NCBI GenBank assembly: GCA_026392115.1
Contig: JAPLCQ010000086.1
Coordinates: 1 to 64,000, forward strand
Origin: Armatimonadota bacterium
GTDB lineage: Bacteria; Armatimonadota; Chthonomonadetes; Chthonomonadales; CAJBBX01
Reading direction: 5' to 3'
Length of the DNA stretch: 64,000 nt
Shown here: in pieces, positions 8,130 to 16,603 of the stretch
Numbering within the stretch: position 1 is the first letter of the stretch
Layout: each line of letters opens with the position of its first letter
Translations under genes and position numbers: made by a program
The notes under the pieces: generated by a model
What the model was told of the DNA's origin: nothing
The model's input: only the letters and a program-made list of their open reading frames with translations
Database searches by the model: none

Positions 8130-9449
8130 CTACTCCTTGATGTTCAGGCCGGTCACGACCTTCGCCTTGCCCCGCCTCTCCAGCTTCAGCCCGCCCTTGA
8201 AGCGCGTGGCGGTGACGATGACGCTCTTCGCCTTCGGCCCGACCAGCAGGTGCCGGCGCGCCATGTCCGTGAAGTCGCAGCCGTCGATGGTGAGCCCGTT
8301 GCCGTTGACGAAGATGCCGGGGTGGCCCGCATCGGTCAAATCCTTGGGCACGAAGGGGCCGCCGGGCCAGTAGAAGTGGCAGCCGATGAAGGTGGCGCGC
8401 CCCTGGCCGCTCAGCGACGCATAGACGGCCCGCGCGTCGCCTCTGCCCACGTACGGCTGCTGGTAGCCGGTGTTGAAGATGCCGCAGTTCACGAACTTGA
8501 CGGGCCCCAGGCTGCCCTCGCGCACCTCAATACCGGCGTTGATCTGGCAGTTGGTGAAGAGGAAACCCGCGTGGACCTGGCTGTACTCGACCAGCACGCC
8601 CAGGTCGCAGACGTCGGCGCCCGAGTTCAGGATCAGGCCGTTGCCCGCATCCGTGCGCAGGGCGGTCATGTGGAAGCCGACCTTGTAGCCGAGGCAGAAG
8701 ACGTTGGTGAGCATCTCCCAGTCGGTCCGGGCGAAGATGAACGCCGTGGCGTTCTTGCGGGTGAACGGGATCAGCTTCTCGGTCCAGAAAGGCCAGAAGT
8801 GGATGTCCTCGAGCCTGCCGCAGTCCAGGCAGACATCGACGAAGATGCCCGTATGCAGCGGCTGGCCATAGAGGCCCCGCACGAGGTGCCGCCCGCAGGG
8901 GAACGTGCCGAAGTCGACGCCGTTCCACGGATTGACCAGGAGGACGTCTGTGACCGTGACGTTGTCGCCCTGGCCGCGGATGCACCACGGGTAGGCGACG
9001 GGCTTCTCGACATCCTGCTCCGGGTAGATGACCGTGATGCCCTTGAGCCCGGCGTTGGCGTTCAGCTTGATGAACGGCTCCCCGGCCTCGCTGCCGCGCC
9101 CTTCGACCGCCATCAGCGTGCTGCCCCGGAACTGGCTTCGCGCCGTCGGAGCGCGGAAGACGCCCTCCAGCGTGACGTTGTCATGGACCGTCAGGCGGCC
9201 CTTGATCAGGTAGTTCCCCGTGGGCGCCCGGACGATGCCGCCGCCCTCGCGGCCCACCGCGTCGAGGGCCTTCTGGAACGCCGCCGTGTCGTCGGCCTTG
9301 CCGTCGCCCGTCGCTCCGAAGGCAAGCACCGACCGGTTGCCCGGCTCATCGGCGGCCCGGGCGGACGCCGCGAGCGAACCCGCCAGCGCAACCGCGACGC
9401 CCCACGCCGCGAGACCCAGCCTCCACCTGTTCGTCGTTCGAGCCGGCAT
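8130..9449 (-). CDS. Secreted pectate-lyase-superfamily (Pectate_lyase_3-type) beta-helix protein
   Basis: 439 residues. Tat/Sec-type signal peptide (LGLAAWGVAVALAGSLAASARA), then SVLAFGATGDGKADDTAAF at about 40-58, the classic N-terminal motif of the Pectate_lyase_3/rhamnogalacturonase family, followed by repeated short strands (NVTLEGVF, LKGITVIYP, VTDVLLVNP, FVNCGIFNTG) of a right-handed beta-helix. It probably binds or cleaves an extracellular polysaccharide. The start codon is 1 nt from the stop of the upstream propeller/glycosidase gene, so the two are coupled. Confidence 0.8.
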   Translation of the reverse strand: MPARTTNRWRLGLAAWGVAVALAGSLAASARAADEPGNRSVLAFGATGDGKADDTAAFQKALDAVGREGGGIVRAPTGNYLIKGRLTVHDNVTLEGVFRAPTARSQFRGSTLMAVEGRGSEAGEPFIKLNANAGLKGITVIYPEQDVEKPVAYPWCIRGQGDNVTVTDVLLVNPWNGVDFGTFPCGRHLVRGLYGQPLHTGIFVDVCLDCGRLEDIHFWPFWTEKLIPFTRKNATAFIFARTDWEMLTNVFCLGYKVGFHMTALRTDAGNGLILNSGADVCDLGVLVEYSQVHAGFLFTNCQINAGIEVREGSLGPVKFVNCGIFNTGYQQPYVGRGDARAVYASLSGQGRATFIGCHFYWPGGPFVPKDLTDAGHPGIFVNGNGLTIDGCDFTDMARRHLLVGPKAKSVIVTATRFKGGLKLERRGKAKVVTGLNIKE

Positions 9450-9450
9450 A

Positions 9451-12354
9451 TCACTTCGCTCCGTTCTGGACGCCTCGATTCCGCGCCTCGTCGAACAGCG
9501 CCTTCGCCGGGTCCTCGGTGAGGATGGCGGACTGCAGGAACGCGCAATCGCGCGAGATGATGCCCTCGTAATCTGTGGGCGTGCCGTCCCACTTGAGGAT
9601 GGAGTAGCACTTGCCGGGCTCGTTCACCACGCCCATGTAGAAGCCGCTGCCGTTGGGCAGGATGCCCTGGTGCTGCCGGCGGAAGATCTCGCGCTTGATG
9701 ATGTCGGCCTTCTCCTTCATCCCGACGCTGGAGAAGGCCATGATGGCCGGGACGGTATCCTGCGGGAAGATGCCCCCGTTGCAGTAGTAGGGGAACTCGT
9801 GCTTCCCGTAGTCGGCGAAGTTGTACTCGTCCGGCACATCCTCGAGGTTGCCGGGGATGCCCCAGTAGAGCCCGGTGTAGTCGCCCAGCTCGGGCGCCAT
9901 GTAGCGGATCGTCTTGCCCTTGGCGCTGTCGAAGTAGCTCGCCGAGGCCAGGTCGTCCCAGAGCTGCTGCATCAGGTCGCGGGCCGTCACCTTGATGCCG
10001 GCATCCTGCTCCAGGCAGTCCGCGATGCCGAAGAGCGCGGCGGTCTCCTGGATGATCGGGTTGGCGTAGTCGTGCCGCTTGCCGTCCTGCCCGATCCACC
10101 AGATGTAGCGGCGCCTGGCCGTGTCGAAGAAGGTCCGGTTGTAGACGCGCCGCATGCGCACCGCCCAGTCCGCGTACCGGTCGGCCGCGGCGGCATCGCC
10201 GATGTCGCGCATCATGCGGGCCACGCCCAGCAGCGACTTGTAGGCCTGGCCGTTGACCATGGCGTTCTTCCAGCCGGAGCTGATGGTGTCATAGCCCGTG
10301 TCGCCGAACTGGTTGCGACCGTTGCCGTCGCGGAAAGTCTCGATGAGGCCGTCGCCGTCCAGGTCGCGGGCGAGCAGGTAGTCCGCCGCCCGGGCGAGGA
10401 CGGCCCGGTTGGCCTCGACGAACTGCCGGTCGCGGGTGCTCAGGTAGTAGTCCGTGGCGGAGTTGAGCACGCCGGTGTTGGCGTCGGCCGAGATGTTGCC
10501 GGTCTGCAGCACGTAGTCCAGCGAGCCGTCGGCGTTCATGCGCTGGTTCAGCCAGAACTCGATGGTCTTGCGGGCGACCCTGTTCAGGTCGATGCCCATG
10601 ACGCGGGCCGCGTCGCCCATGCCCGCCAGCCACTGGAGGTTGCGGTCCATGTTGCACGAGACGGGGTCGGAGATGACGTTGTTGCCGGTGATGCCGCCGG
10701 GCGAGCCGAGCCACCCCGAGCCATCCTCCTGCGGCTTCATGTAGGGCGTGATCTGGAGGAGCGAGATGAGGCCGCGGCGCACCCTGGCCCACTCGGCGGC
10801 GGGGATACGGCGGTTCGGCCTGGCCAGGCGGGCAGGGCGGAACACCACCGTGCGCGCCGGCGTGGCGGGGTCAAGGACGGACACCCGCAGGTCGATCTTC
10901 TTGTAAAGGCGGCTGCCGGTGAAGAGGCAGTCGAGGCGATCGTTCGGCTCCTCGCCGCTCAGGCGGAGCTGCCCCATGTCCAGCGCGCTGATGATGAGCG
11001 GCGCCTTGACGACGCCCTCGGCGCCCCACTCCTCGGCCAGCACGGTGGTTCCCATGGCGCGGGGGTCGAAGGGGATCAGCAGTTCCGCCCGGGCCACGCG
11101 GGCGGCGCTCGGTCCCGAGAGCGCGAACCGCATGGTGAGCTGCTGCCGGAGCAGAGCGATCGTCCAGTCCACGTGCGCCCCGGCGACGGCGTCGAAGCCG
11201 TACTCGGCGCGCCCTCGGCTGAGGCGGCAGGCGGCGGGCAGCTCGGCGGAGTCGACCCGCGTGCCGTCGTCCAGCGTCACGATCAGCCGGATCGGCTCGC
11301 GGATCAGGTTCGTCTTGGCGCGGTCGCCTCCCTCGGTGTCGAGCCCGAAGGCGACGATGGCGGCCGACGACCGGGACGCGGCGAGGTTGGTGACCGTGTG
11401 CCCGATCGGGGTCCAGTCCTTGCCCGTGTTCGATGGCTTCGGCCGGAAGTTGCCGATCTGCATGGGCTCGTCGAAGGGCGCATCGGTGAACGCGATGCTG
11501 ATGGGCGAGAGCATCTCAGGGCCTCCAATGCGTCGGACAGGGGCGCCGGGGTTCGGCGTGTCGGTGCGCCACAGGGTCACCTCGTTGCTGGTGAGGTTCG
11601 CGGCATAGAGCAGGCCGTCGGGGCCGATCGCCATCGACACGGGCGTACCAAGGCCGCCGCCCGCCCCCGCCCACTCGGTGGTCTGCTTGCCGTTGAAGCG
11701 CAGGATGCGGTCCTGGTTGGTGCTCTGGAAGGCGTTGCCGGAGCCATCGAACGCCAGGCCCCAGGGCGCGTGTCCCGGCAGCGCCGACCAGAGCGGCGCA
11801 AGCTGTTCGGCGCCGGTCATGTCCGACGCGCGCAGGCCGAACGCGCCGAAGTCGGCCATGACCAGGCGGTCGCCTCTCACCGCGATCTGCGTGATACCGC
11901 CGGGCGACCCCGCGGCCACGTCGGCCTTCCATGCGCCGGTCCGGCCGTCGAACCGTTTCACCTTCCCGTCGCCCTGGCTTGCCACCAGCAAGTCGCCCTG
12001 ATACCATGCCATGCCCGTGGCCCTGGCGAGATGGCCGGCCTGGCCGACGGGGGCGTCGGTGAAGGTCCCCAGCCGCCGCCCGGTGCGTCCGTCGAACATG
12101 ACGACGGACCCCTGCGTGCCGGGTAGCCCCGTGGAGACGTACCAGCGGCCGTCGGGTCCCGCCAGCAGGCAGTCGGGTATCGGCACGCCGCGTATGAAGG
12201 TGCCTCGGTGCCGGCCGGTCTTCAGGTCGTACCGCTCCACCTTGCCCGAACCGTGCATCAGTACGAGCAGGTCCGGTGCGGGGCGCCCTGGAGGCGACGC
12301 GGCGAACGCCGGGGCCATCAGGGCCGGACACGCAAGGGCGACCAGGGAGAGCAT
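9451..12354 (-). CDS. Secreted NHL-type propeller fused to (alpha/alpha)6 glycosidase domain
   Basis: 967 residues from ATG 12354, chosen because GGAGG lies 8 nt upstream and a signal peptide (MLSLVALACPALMAPAFA) follows at once. Residues about 28-300 contain repeated GPDG/FDGRTG blade motifs of an NHL/SMP-30-like beta-propeller. A beta-rich linker follows. The C-terminal 400 residues (YLSTRDRQFVEANRAVL, DLDGDGLIETFRDG, GWKNAMVNGQAYKSLL, GDYTGLYWGIP) have the six-hairpin toroid pattern of GH37/63/116-type enzymes. It heads an operon with the pectate-lyase-like gene. It may recognise and trim a plant-type glycan; substrate unknown. Confidence 0.7.
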   Translation of the reverse strand: MLSLVALACPALMAPAFAASPPGRPAPDLLVLMHGSGKVERYDLKTGRHRGTFIRGVPIPDCLLAGPDGRWYVSTGLPGTQGSVVMFDGRTGRRLGTFTDAPVGQAGHLARATGMAWYQGDLLVASQGDGKVKRFDGRTGAWKADVAAGSPGGITQIAVRGDRLVMADFGAFGLRASDMTGAEQLAPLWSALPGHAPWGLAFDGSGNAFQSTNQDRILRFNGKQTTEWAGAGGGLGTPVSMAIGPDGLLYAANLTSNEVTLWRTDTPNPGAPVRRIGGPEMLSPISIAFTDAPFDEPMQIGNFRPKPSNTGKDWTPIGHTVTNLAASRSSAAIVAFGLDTEGGDRAKTNLIREPIRLIVTLDDGTRVDSAELPAACRLSRGRAEYGFDAVAGAHVDWTIALLRQQLTMRFALSGPSAARVARAELLIPFDPRAMGTTVLAEEWGAEGVVKAPLIISALDMGQLRLSGEEPNDRLDCLFTGSRLYKKIDLRVSVLDPATPARTVVFRPARLARPNRRIPAAEWARVRRGLISLLQITPYMKPQEDGSGWLGSPGGITGNNVISDPVSCNMDRNLQWLAGMGDAARVMGIDLNRVARKTIEFWLNQRMNADGSLDYVLQTGNISADANTGVLNSATDYYLSTRDRQFVEANRAVLARAADYLLARDLDGDGLIETFRDGNGRNQFGDTGYDTISSGWKNAMVNGQAYKSLLGVARMMRDIGDAAAADRYADWAVRMRRVYNRTFFDTARRRYIWWIGQDGKRHDYANPIIQETAALFGIADCLEQDAGIKVTARDLMQQLWDDLASASYFDSAKGKTIRYMAPELGDYTGLYWGIPGNLEDVPDEYNFADYGKHEFPYYCNGGIFPQDTVPAIMAFSSVGMKEKADIIKREIFRRQHQGILPNGSGFYMGVVNEPGKCYSILKWDGTPTDYEGIISRDCAFLQSAILTEDPAKALFDEARNRGVQNGAK

Positions 12355-12447
12355 GAAGGCAACCTCCAGGGAGAGGGGCGCGACAAAGCGCAGATCCGTC
12401 CCCGGACTATACCGCACGTGCGCGACGACGAGGAGGGTCGGCTCGCG

Positions 12448-13665
12448 CTAGACCCACCACCAGGGCACGGCCCGCACCCCGGGCGCCACGGCACACGGCG
12501 CATCGCATGTGGCGACGAGCGTGCCGGGCACGTCGGGTTGGCCCACGAGCGCGCGCCACTTCTGCAGCGCGGCGACATGGCTCGGAGTTACCGTGGCGGT
12601 GGCCTTAACCTCCAGCGGGTGGACCATGCCGTTCCACTCGATGAGGAGGTCCACCTCCAGGCCGTCGTGCGACCGCCAGTACGAGAGAGGCGGCGGCAGG
12701 CCCCGATGCCGAAAGAGCTTCACCCACTCGCTGACCACCGCTGACTCCATCAGGGGCCCAAGGAACGGTCCGCGCAGCAGCGGCTCAGGACTGTGGAGCC
12801 CCAACAGGAAGGTCACGAGCCCCGGATCAAGGAAGAATAGCTTCGGAGCCTTCACCAGCCGCTTGCCGAAGTTGGCGTGGAACGGCGGCAGCAGGTAGAC
12901 CATGCCGGCCGCCTCCAGCACCGACAGCCATGAGCGCGCCGTGGGCGCCGTGACCCCGGCATCGCGCCCCAGGTCGGCCACATTCAGCATCTGGGCGTTG
13001 CGGGCCGCCGCCAACCGCACAAACCTGTCGAACGCGCTCAGGCTACCGACGTTCAGCACCTGCCGCACGTCCCGCTCCAGGTAGGTCTGGTAGTAGCTCG
13101 CGTACCAGAGCTCGCGATCCACCTCGGGGTTCGATCGCATCTCCGGATAGGTCCCGCGCAGCAGCCAGCCGGCCGTTGTCGTAGGCGGCCTGGTTCCATC
13201 GTCGGCAGCCTGCAATCGCGCCAGGAGGTCATCGGGCCGCGGACATAGCCGGTCACTCCCGGTCATCTCCTCGGCGGCCAGCGGGAGCAGCGAGAGCACG
13301 GCGGCTCGGCCCGCCAGCGACTCGGTGACGTTCTGCATCAGGGCGAACGACTGGGACCCGGTGAGAATCCACCGGCCCGGCGCCCGGTCCGCATCGACGG
13401 CCGCCTTGATATAGGGCAGCAGTTCGGGTGCGTACTGAATCTCGTCCAAGATCGCCGGCGGGGAGTTGTCGCGCAGGAAGCCCACCGGGTCGGCCAGCGC
13501 CCGTGCGCGCGTGTCCGGGTTCTCCAAAGAGAGATACCGGTGCGTGGCGGACCACCCGTGGCGGAGCAGGGTGGTCTTGCCGGACTGCCGCGGGCCGGTG
13601 ACCACCGCAACAGGGAAGGTGCGCAGCGCCCTGCGGAGCGTGCCGTCGAGAGTGCGCGGGATCAT
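12448..13665 (-). CDS. AAA_14/DUF4143 ATPase
   Basis: 405 residues. Walker A GPRQSGKTT at 24-32, Walker B-like PAILDEIQ near 70-77 and sensor-like RWILTGSQSF near 98-107 define the AAA_14 domain. The C-terminal half, with the LNVADLGRDAGVTAPTARSW helix-turn-helix-like segment and LEVKATATVTP (a nuclease-fold-like ExK motif), is the DUF4143 region. These ATPases are common, often mobile, and of unknown function. It is a single gene, and a near-perfect palindrome (13682-13716) overlaps its likely promoter. Confidence 0.9.
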   Translation of the reverse strand: MIPRTLDGTLRRALRTFPVAVVTGPRQSGKTTLLRHGWSATHRYLSLENPDTRARALADPVGFLRDNSPPAILDEIQYAPELLPYIKAAVDADRAPGRWILTGSQSFALMQNVTESLAGRAAVLSLLPLAAEEMTGSDRLCPRPDDLLARLQAADDGTRPPTTTAGWLLRGTYPEMRSNPEVDRELWYASYYQTYLERDVRQVLNVGSLSAFDRFVRLAAARNAQMLNVADLGRDAGVTAPTARSWLSVLEAAGMVYLLPPFHANFGKRLVKAPKLFFLDPGLVTFLLGLHSPEPLLRGPFLGPLMESAVVSEWVKLFRHRGLPPPLSYWRSHDGLEVDLLIEWNGMVHPLEVKATATVTPSHVAALQKWRALVGQPDVPGTLVATCDAPCAVAPGVRAVPWWWV

Positions 13666-13681
13666 GCGGACATGATGACCT

Positions 13682-13716
13682 CATGCAGATCGAAAGTCAA
13701 GCCTTCGATTTGCATG
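13682..13716. promoter_or_regulatory. 13-bp inverted repeat upstream of DUF4143 ATPase
   Basis: CATGCAGATCGAA (13682-13694) and TTCGATTTGCATG (13704-13716) form a palindrome with one mismatch around a 9-nt centre. On the minus strand the centre contains TTGACT, a fair -35 box, 17 nt from a CATCAT that could be the -10 just before the ATG at 13665. The arrangement suggests an operator covering the promoter. The regulator is unknown. Confidence 0.5.
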
Positions 13717-13747
13717 ATCGGTTCCCGCGCTCCCACGGGACCCCAGC

Positions 13748-13774
13748 GTCAACGCCGTCAACCGCGTCACGCCG
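13748..13774. repeat. GTCA-type 9-bp tandem repeat (3 units)
   Basis: Units GTCAACGCC, GTCAACCGC and GTCACGCCG lie head to tail between the divergent ATPase and BlaI genes. Related arrays occur at 19405, 41669 and 58505. Confidence 0.6.
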
Positions 13775-13867
13775 GGCCTTGACGTCGTAGACGCCGCTGA
13801 CGGCGTTGTCTGGAACGACCGCGCCGGCGTGTTCGGCCAAAGTGCTGGAAAAACCGCACGCCGGGGC

Positions 13868-13903
13868 TTGACATCGGCGGCGAGGATGCTAAAATACCAG
13901 CAT
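13868..13903 (+). promoter_or_regulatory. Sigma-70 promoter with overlapping operator for blaI-blaR1-like pair
   Basis: TTGACA (13868-13873), a 16-bp spacer and TAAAAT (13890-13895) make a strong promoter. ATGCT (13886-13890) and AGCAT (13899-13903) form an inverted repeat with an 8-nt gap directly over the -10 box. BlaI-type repressors bind such short dyads, so this is the likely autoregulatory operator. The half-site differs from the staphylococcal TACA/TGTA consensus. Confidence 0.6.
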
Positions 13904-13948
13904 GCCGGCCCGAGGCGCCGGGTGCGCGGGCCTTTGCTGGAGGTAACC

Positions 13949-14359
13949 ATGCCGAACGGGGTGGTGCGCGGGCTCAGCCGGCGCGAACGACAGATCATGG
14001 ACATCATCTTCGCCAGGGGCTCGGCCACGGCCGGCGAGGTGCTGGAGGCCTTGCCGGACCCGCCCAGCTACTCGGCGGTGCGCGCCCTCCTCCGCGTGCT
14101 GGAGGAGAAGGGCCGCCTGACGCACCGGCGCGAAGGCGCGCGCTACGTCTACAGCGCCACCGAGCCCCACGGCGTGGCCGCGCGCAACGCCCTGGGCCGC
14201 GTGGTCACCACCTTCTTCGGCGGCTCCGTGGAGCAGGTCGTCGCCACGCTCCTCAGCGACAGCGAGCTCCGCGTTTCCGACCACGAGCTGGACCGGCTGG
14301 CCCGGCTCATCGCCGACGCCCGACAGGCGGAGGACCCAACCCATGCGACTGAGCCCTGA
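13949..14359 (+). CDS. BlaI/MecI-family transcriptional repressor
   Basis: 136 residues from ATG 13949 (GGAGG 5 nt upstream). A winged-helix N-terminus (LSRRERQIMDIIFARGSATAGEVLEAL, VRALLRVLEEKGRLTHRREG, RYVYSATEP) is followed by a short dimerisation tail, the standard BlaI layout and length (about 120-140). It overlaps the next gene by 17 nt. In this family the repressor is inactivated by proteolysis after the M56 sensor senses an envelope signal. The promoter and candidate operator are directly upstream. Confidence 0.92.
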   Translation: MPNGVVRGLSRRERQIMDIIFARGSATAGEVLEALPDPPSYSAVRALLRVLEEKGRLTHRREGARYVYSATEPHGVAARNALGRVVTTFFGGSVEQVVATLLSDSELRVSDHELDRLARLIADARQAEDPTHATEP

Positions 14360-16559
14360 ACTCGCGGCCATGGCCCTGATCGACCTCACGGCCAGGGCGT
14401 CCCTCATCCTGCTGCTCGGCGGACTTCTCGCGGGGCTGCTCCGCCGGCGCCAGGCCGAGCTGCGCCATGCCGTCTGGCTGGCGGCGCTGGCGACAGTGGC
14501 CGCGCTGCCGCTCCTGATGGCCGTGTGCCCGACCTGGGAAGCGCCCATCAGGGTCGGCGCAGGCGCCGCGCCGATCGTCAATGAGGAGCCGATCGCGCCC
14601 GCGGCGGTCGTCACCTTGCCCGCGGCCACGGCGCCGGAGACCGCGCCCATCGCTCCGCCGGCTCTCGCGGTCGCCGCTCCAACGGCGCCGGTCCTTCCGT
14701 CGCCGCCGATGTGGCCGCGGATTCTGTTGTCGGTCTGGGTCTGCGGCTTCGCGGCGCACCTGGGTCGGCTGGCCGCCGCGGGAGCTCGGGCTCACCGGCT
14801 GATGCGGGCATCAGTGCCGGCCGAGGGATGCGTGGCGACGGTCGCCGGGCGCGCGGCGATGCGCATGGGCATTCCGATGCCCGAGGTCCGCACGATGTTG
14901 CCCGGCTCGAACGTCGGGCCGCTGGCCGTGGGGTGGCGGCGCGCCGGTGTGCTGCTTCCTTCCGACGCCGGCGCATGGCCCGAGGAGCGCCTGCTCTCCG
15001 TGCTCCTGCACGAGATGGCCCACGTCCGCCGCCGCGACGCCGCCTGGGCCACGGTCGCCGGTCTGGTCTGCGCGCTGCACTGGCTGAACCCGCTGGTCTG
15101 GCTCGCCGCGGCCCGGCTTCGGACCGAGGCCGAAAGCGCCTGCGACGACCGCGTGGTGGGCGCCGGCGTCAATTCCGGGGCCTATGCGGACCACCTGCTG
15201 GCTGTGGCCCGCGCCTGCCGGGCCGGTCTCCTTCAGGGATCCGCGTCGGCCGCCGCACGGCCGCCCGCCATCGAGGATCGCGTCCGCGCCCTGCTGCAGC
15301 CCGGCCTCGATCGCCGCCCGCTCGGCGCTTGGTCCTGGGCGGGGGCGCTGCTGGCGATGGTCATCGCATCGACCGTCGTGGCCTCGGGGCGGGGTGCGGC
15401 GCAATCCCGAGCCGTGGCGAAGCCGGTTGCCCCAAAGCCGCACCCGAGCGCTGCCTCGGCGCCCACCCGTCGCAAGCCTGTCGCGCCCAATCGCCCGACC
15501 GAGAAGCGCGCACCGGCCCACATCGCACCATCCGCCGCCGCGGCCGCCGCGCAGATCGCCGCCCTGAAGGCGAAGATCGCGACCCTCGAAGCCGCCCTGA
15601 AGACGCGCCCGGTCGCCAACCTGCGCGCCCAGAAGCTGCAGGCCCGCCGAGACGCGCTGGTCACGGAACTGGCGGGACTCCGGGCCGCCTCCGACGAACC
15701 GAGCGCGGCCGTCGCCGGGGCCCAGGCCGAGCTGCTGGAGGTCGACTCGCTCCTGTCCCAGGCGCTGGCATCGGGCCCCGGCGCAACCGCCAGGGAGCAG
15801 AACCTACGCATGGAGGCCGACGCGCTGACCGCGGAACTCGCCCGTATGCGAACCACGTACAAGCCCGCGCACCCGGCGATGGCGGACCGGATGGCCAGGC
15901 TGCAGGCGCTGAACCAGCTACTCGCCGCGGCGTCCCATGCCCGGCCCGCAACGGCGCCGCCGCCGCCGAAGCCCGCGCCCGCCGCTACGACACGCACCGG
16001 CGATGTCACCGGCATCCCGCTTCAGCACGCCGACGCCACGCTGGTGGTCAAGGCGCTCCGCGACCAGAAGCCCCGGCCACCGGGGCTCAACGTGCTGGCG
16101 GCCGATGTAGCGGGCAACCGCGTACTCGTGGCCGACTCCGAGCGTGCGGTGGCCGAGGCGCGTGAGATCGTGGGCCTCCTGGATGTCGAACCGCGCAAGG
16201 TGCGCCTCGACATGGCCATCCAGCGCTTAGTGCCGGACGCCGAACCCGAACTCGTCTCCACTCCCCGGGCGCTGACCTTCAACAACTCCGAGGCGGCGGT
16301 CAGCCAGACAGGCGCCTCGCGAACGGTTGAAGTGCGGGTGACGCCGACGATACACGGCGACGGGAGCATGACCCTCCGCATGAGCTTCGACGTCAGCGTG
16401 GGGCGCATGGTCACCCGGGTCAACGGCGCCAAGCGAATAAGGCAGGGCGAAGCGGCCAGGCTCTGGCTCCCGGACAAGCGCGACGGCATGACCGCCCCCG
16501 ACGGCCCGGAGGCGGGCCCCGGCTACCTGCTGCTGGTGACGCCGACGGTGGCGAAGTAG
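14343..16559 (+). CDS. BlaR1-type M56 membrane metallopeptidase fused to secretin-like domain
   Basis: 738 residues. Four hydrophobic segments in the first 330 residues frame the M56 zinc motif HEMAH (H223, E224, H227), with EAESACDDRVV further on as the third-ligand region. After the last membrane segment (near 340) comes a Pro/Ala-rich linker and two coiled-coil stretches (AAQIAALKAKIATLEAAL and similar). From about 555, GIPLQHADATLVVKAL, VLVADSERAVAEAREIVGLLD and a beta-rich tail resemble the NolW-type N-domain and first strands of secretins. The usual penicillin-binding sensor is absent, so this is not a beta-lactam receptor of the classical kind. It is coupled to the BlaI gene. Confidence 0.8.
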   Translation: MRLSPELAAMALIDLTARASLILLLGGLLAGLLRRRQAELRHAVWLAALATVAALPLLMAVCPTWEAPIRVGAGAAPIVNEEPIAPAAVVTLPAATAPETAPIAPPALAVAAPTAPVLPSPPMWPRILLSVWVCGFAAHLGRLAAAGARAHRLMRASVPAEGCVATVAGRAAMRMGIPMPEVRTMLPGSNVGPLAVGWRRAGVLLPSDAGAWPEERLLSVLLHEMAHVRRRDAAWATVAGLVCALHWLNPLVWLAAARLRTEAESACDDRVVGAGVNSGAYADHLLAVARACRAGLLQGSASAAARPPAIEDRVRALLQPGLDRRPLGAWSWAGALLAMVIASTVVASGRGAAQSRAVAKPVAPKPHPSAASAPTRRKPVAPNRPTEKRAPAHIAPSAAAAAAQIAALKAKIATLEAALKTRPVANLRAQKLQARRDALVTELAGLRAASDEPSAAVAGAQAELLEVDSLLSQALASGPGATAREQNLRMEADALTAELARMRTTYKPAHPAMADRMARLQALNQLLAAASHARPATAPPPPKPAPAATTRTGDVTGIPLQHADATLVVKALRDQKPRPPGLNVLAADVAGNRVLVADSERAVAEAREIVGLLDVEPRKVRLDMAIQRLVPDAEPELVSTPRALTFNNSEAAVSQTGASRTVEVRVTPTIHGDGSMTLRMSFDVSVGRMVTRVNGAKRIRQGEAARLWLPDKRDGMTAPDGPEAGPGYLLLVTPTVAK

Positions 16560-16603
16560 GAGGGGGCCGGGCGGAGACCCGACATCGGCAACCGCCCGCC
16601 CGC

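Noticed and set aside
9220-12126. A 968-codon plus-strand open frame opposite the propeller/glycosidase gene
   Set aside because: It has no motif, no SD and a composition typical of a shadow; the minus strand encodes recognisable propeller blades and a six-hairpin domain.
14343-16559. Beta-lactamase regulation by the BlaI/BlaR1-like pair
   Set aside because: The penicillin-binding sensor domain is absent and no beta-lactamase gene is nearby, so the resistance role is not supported.
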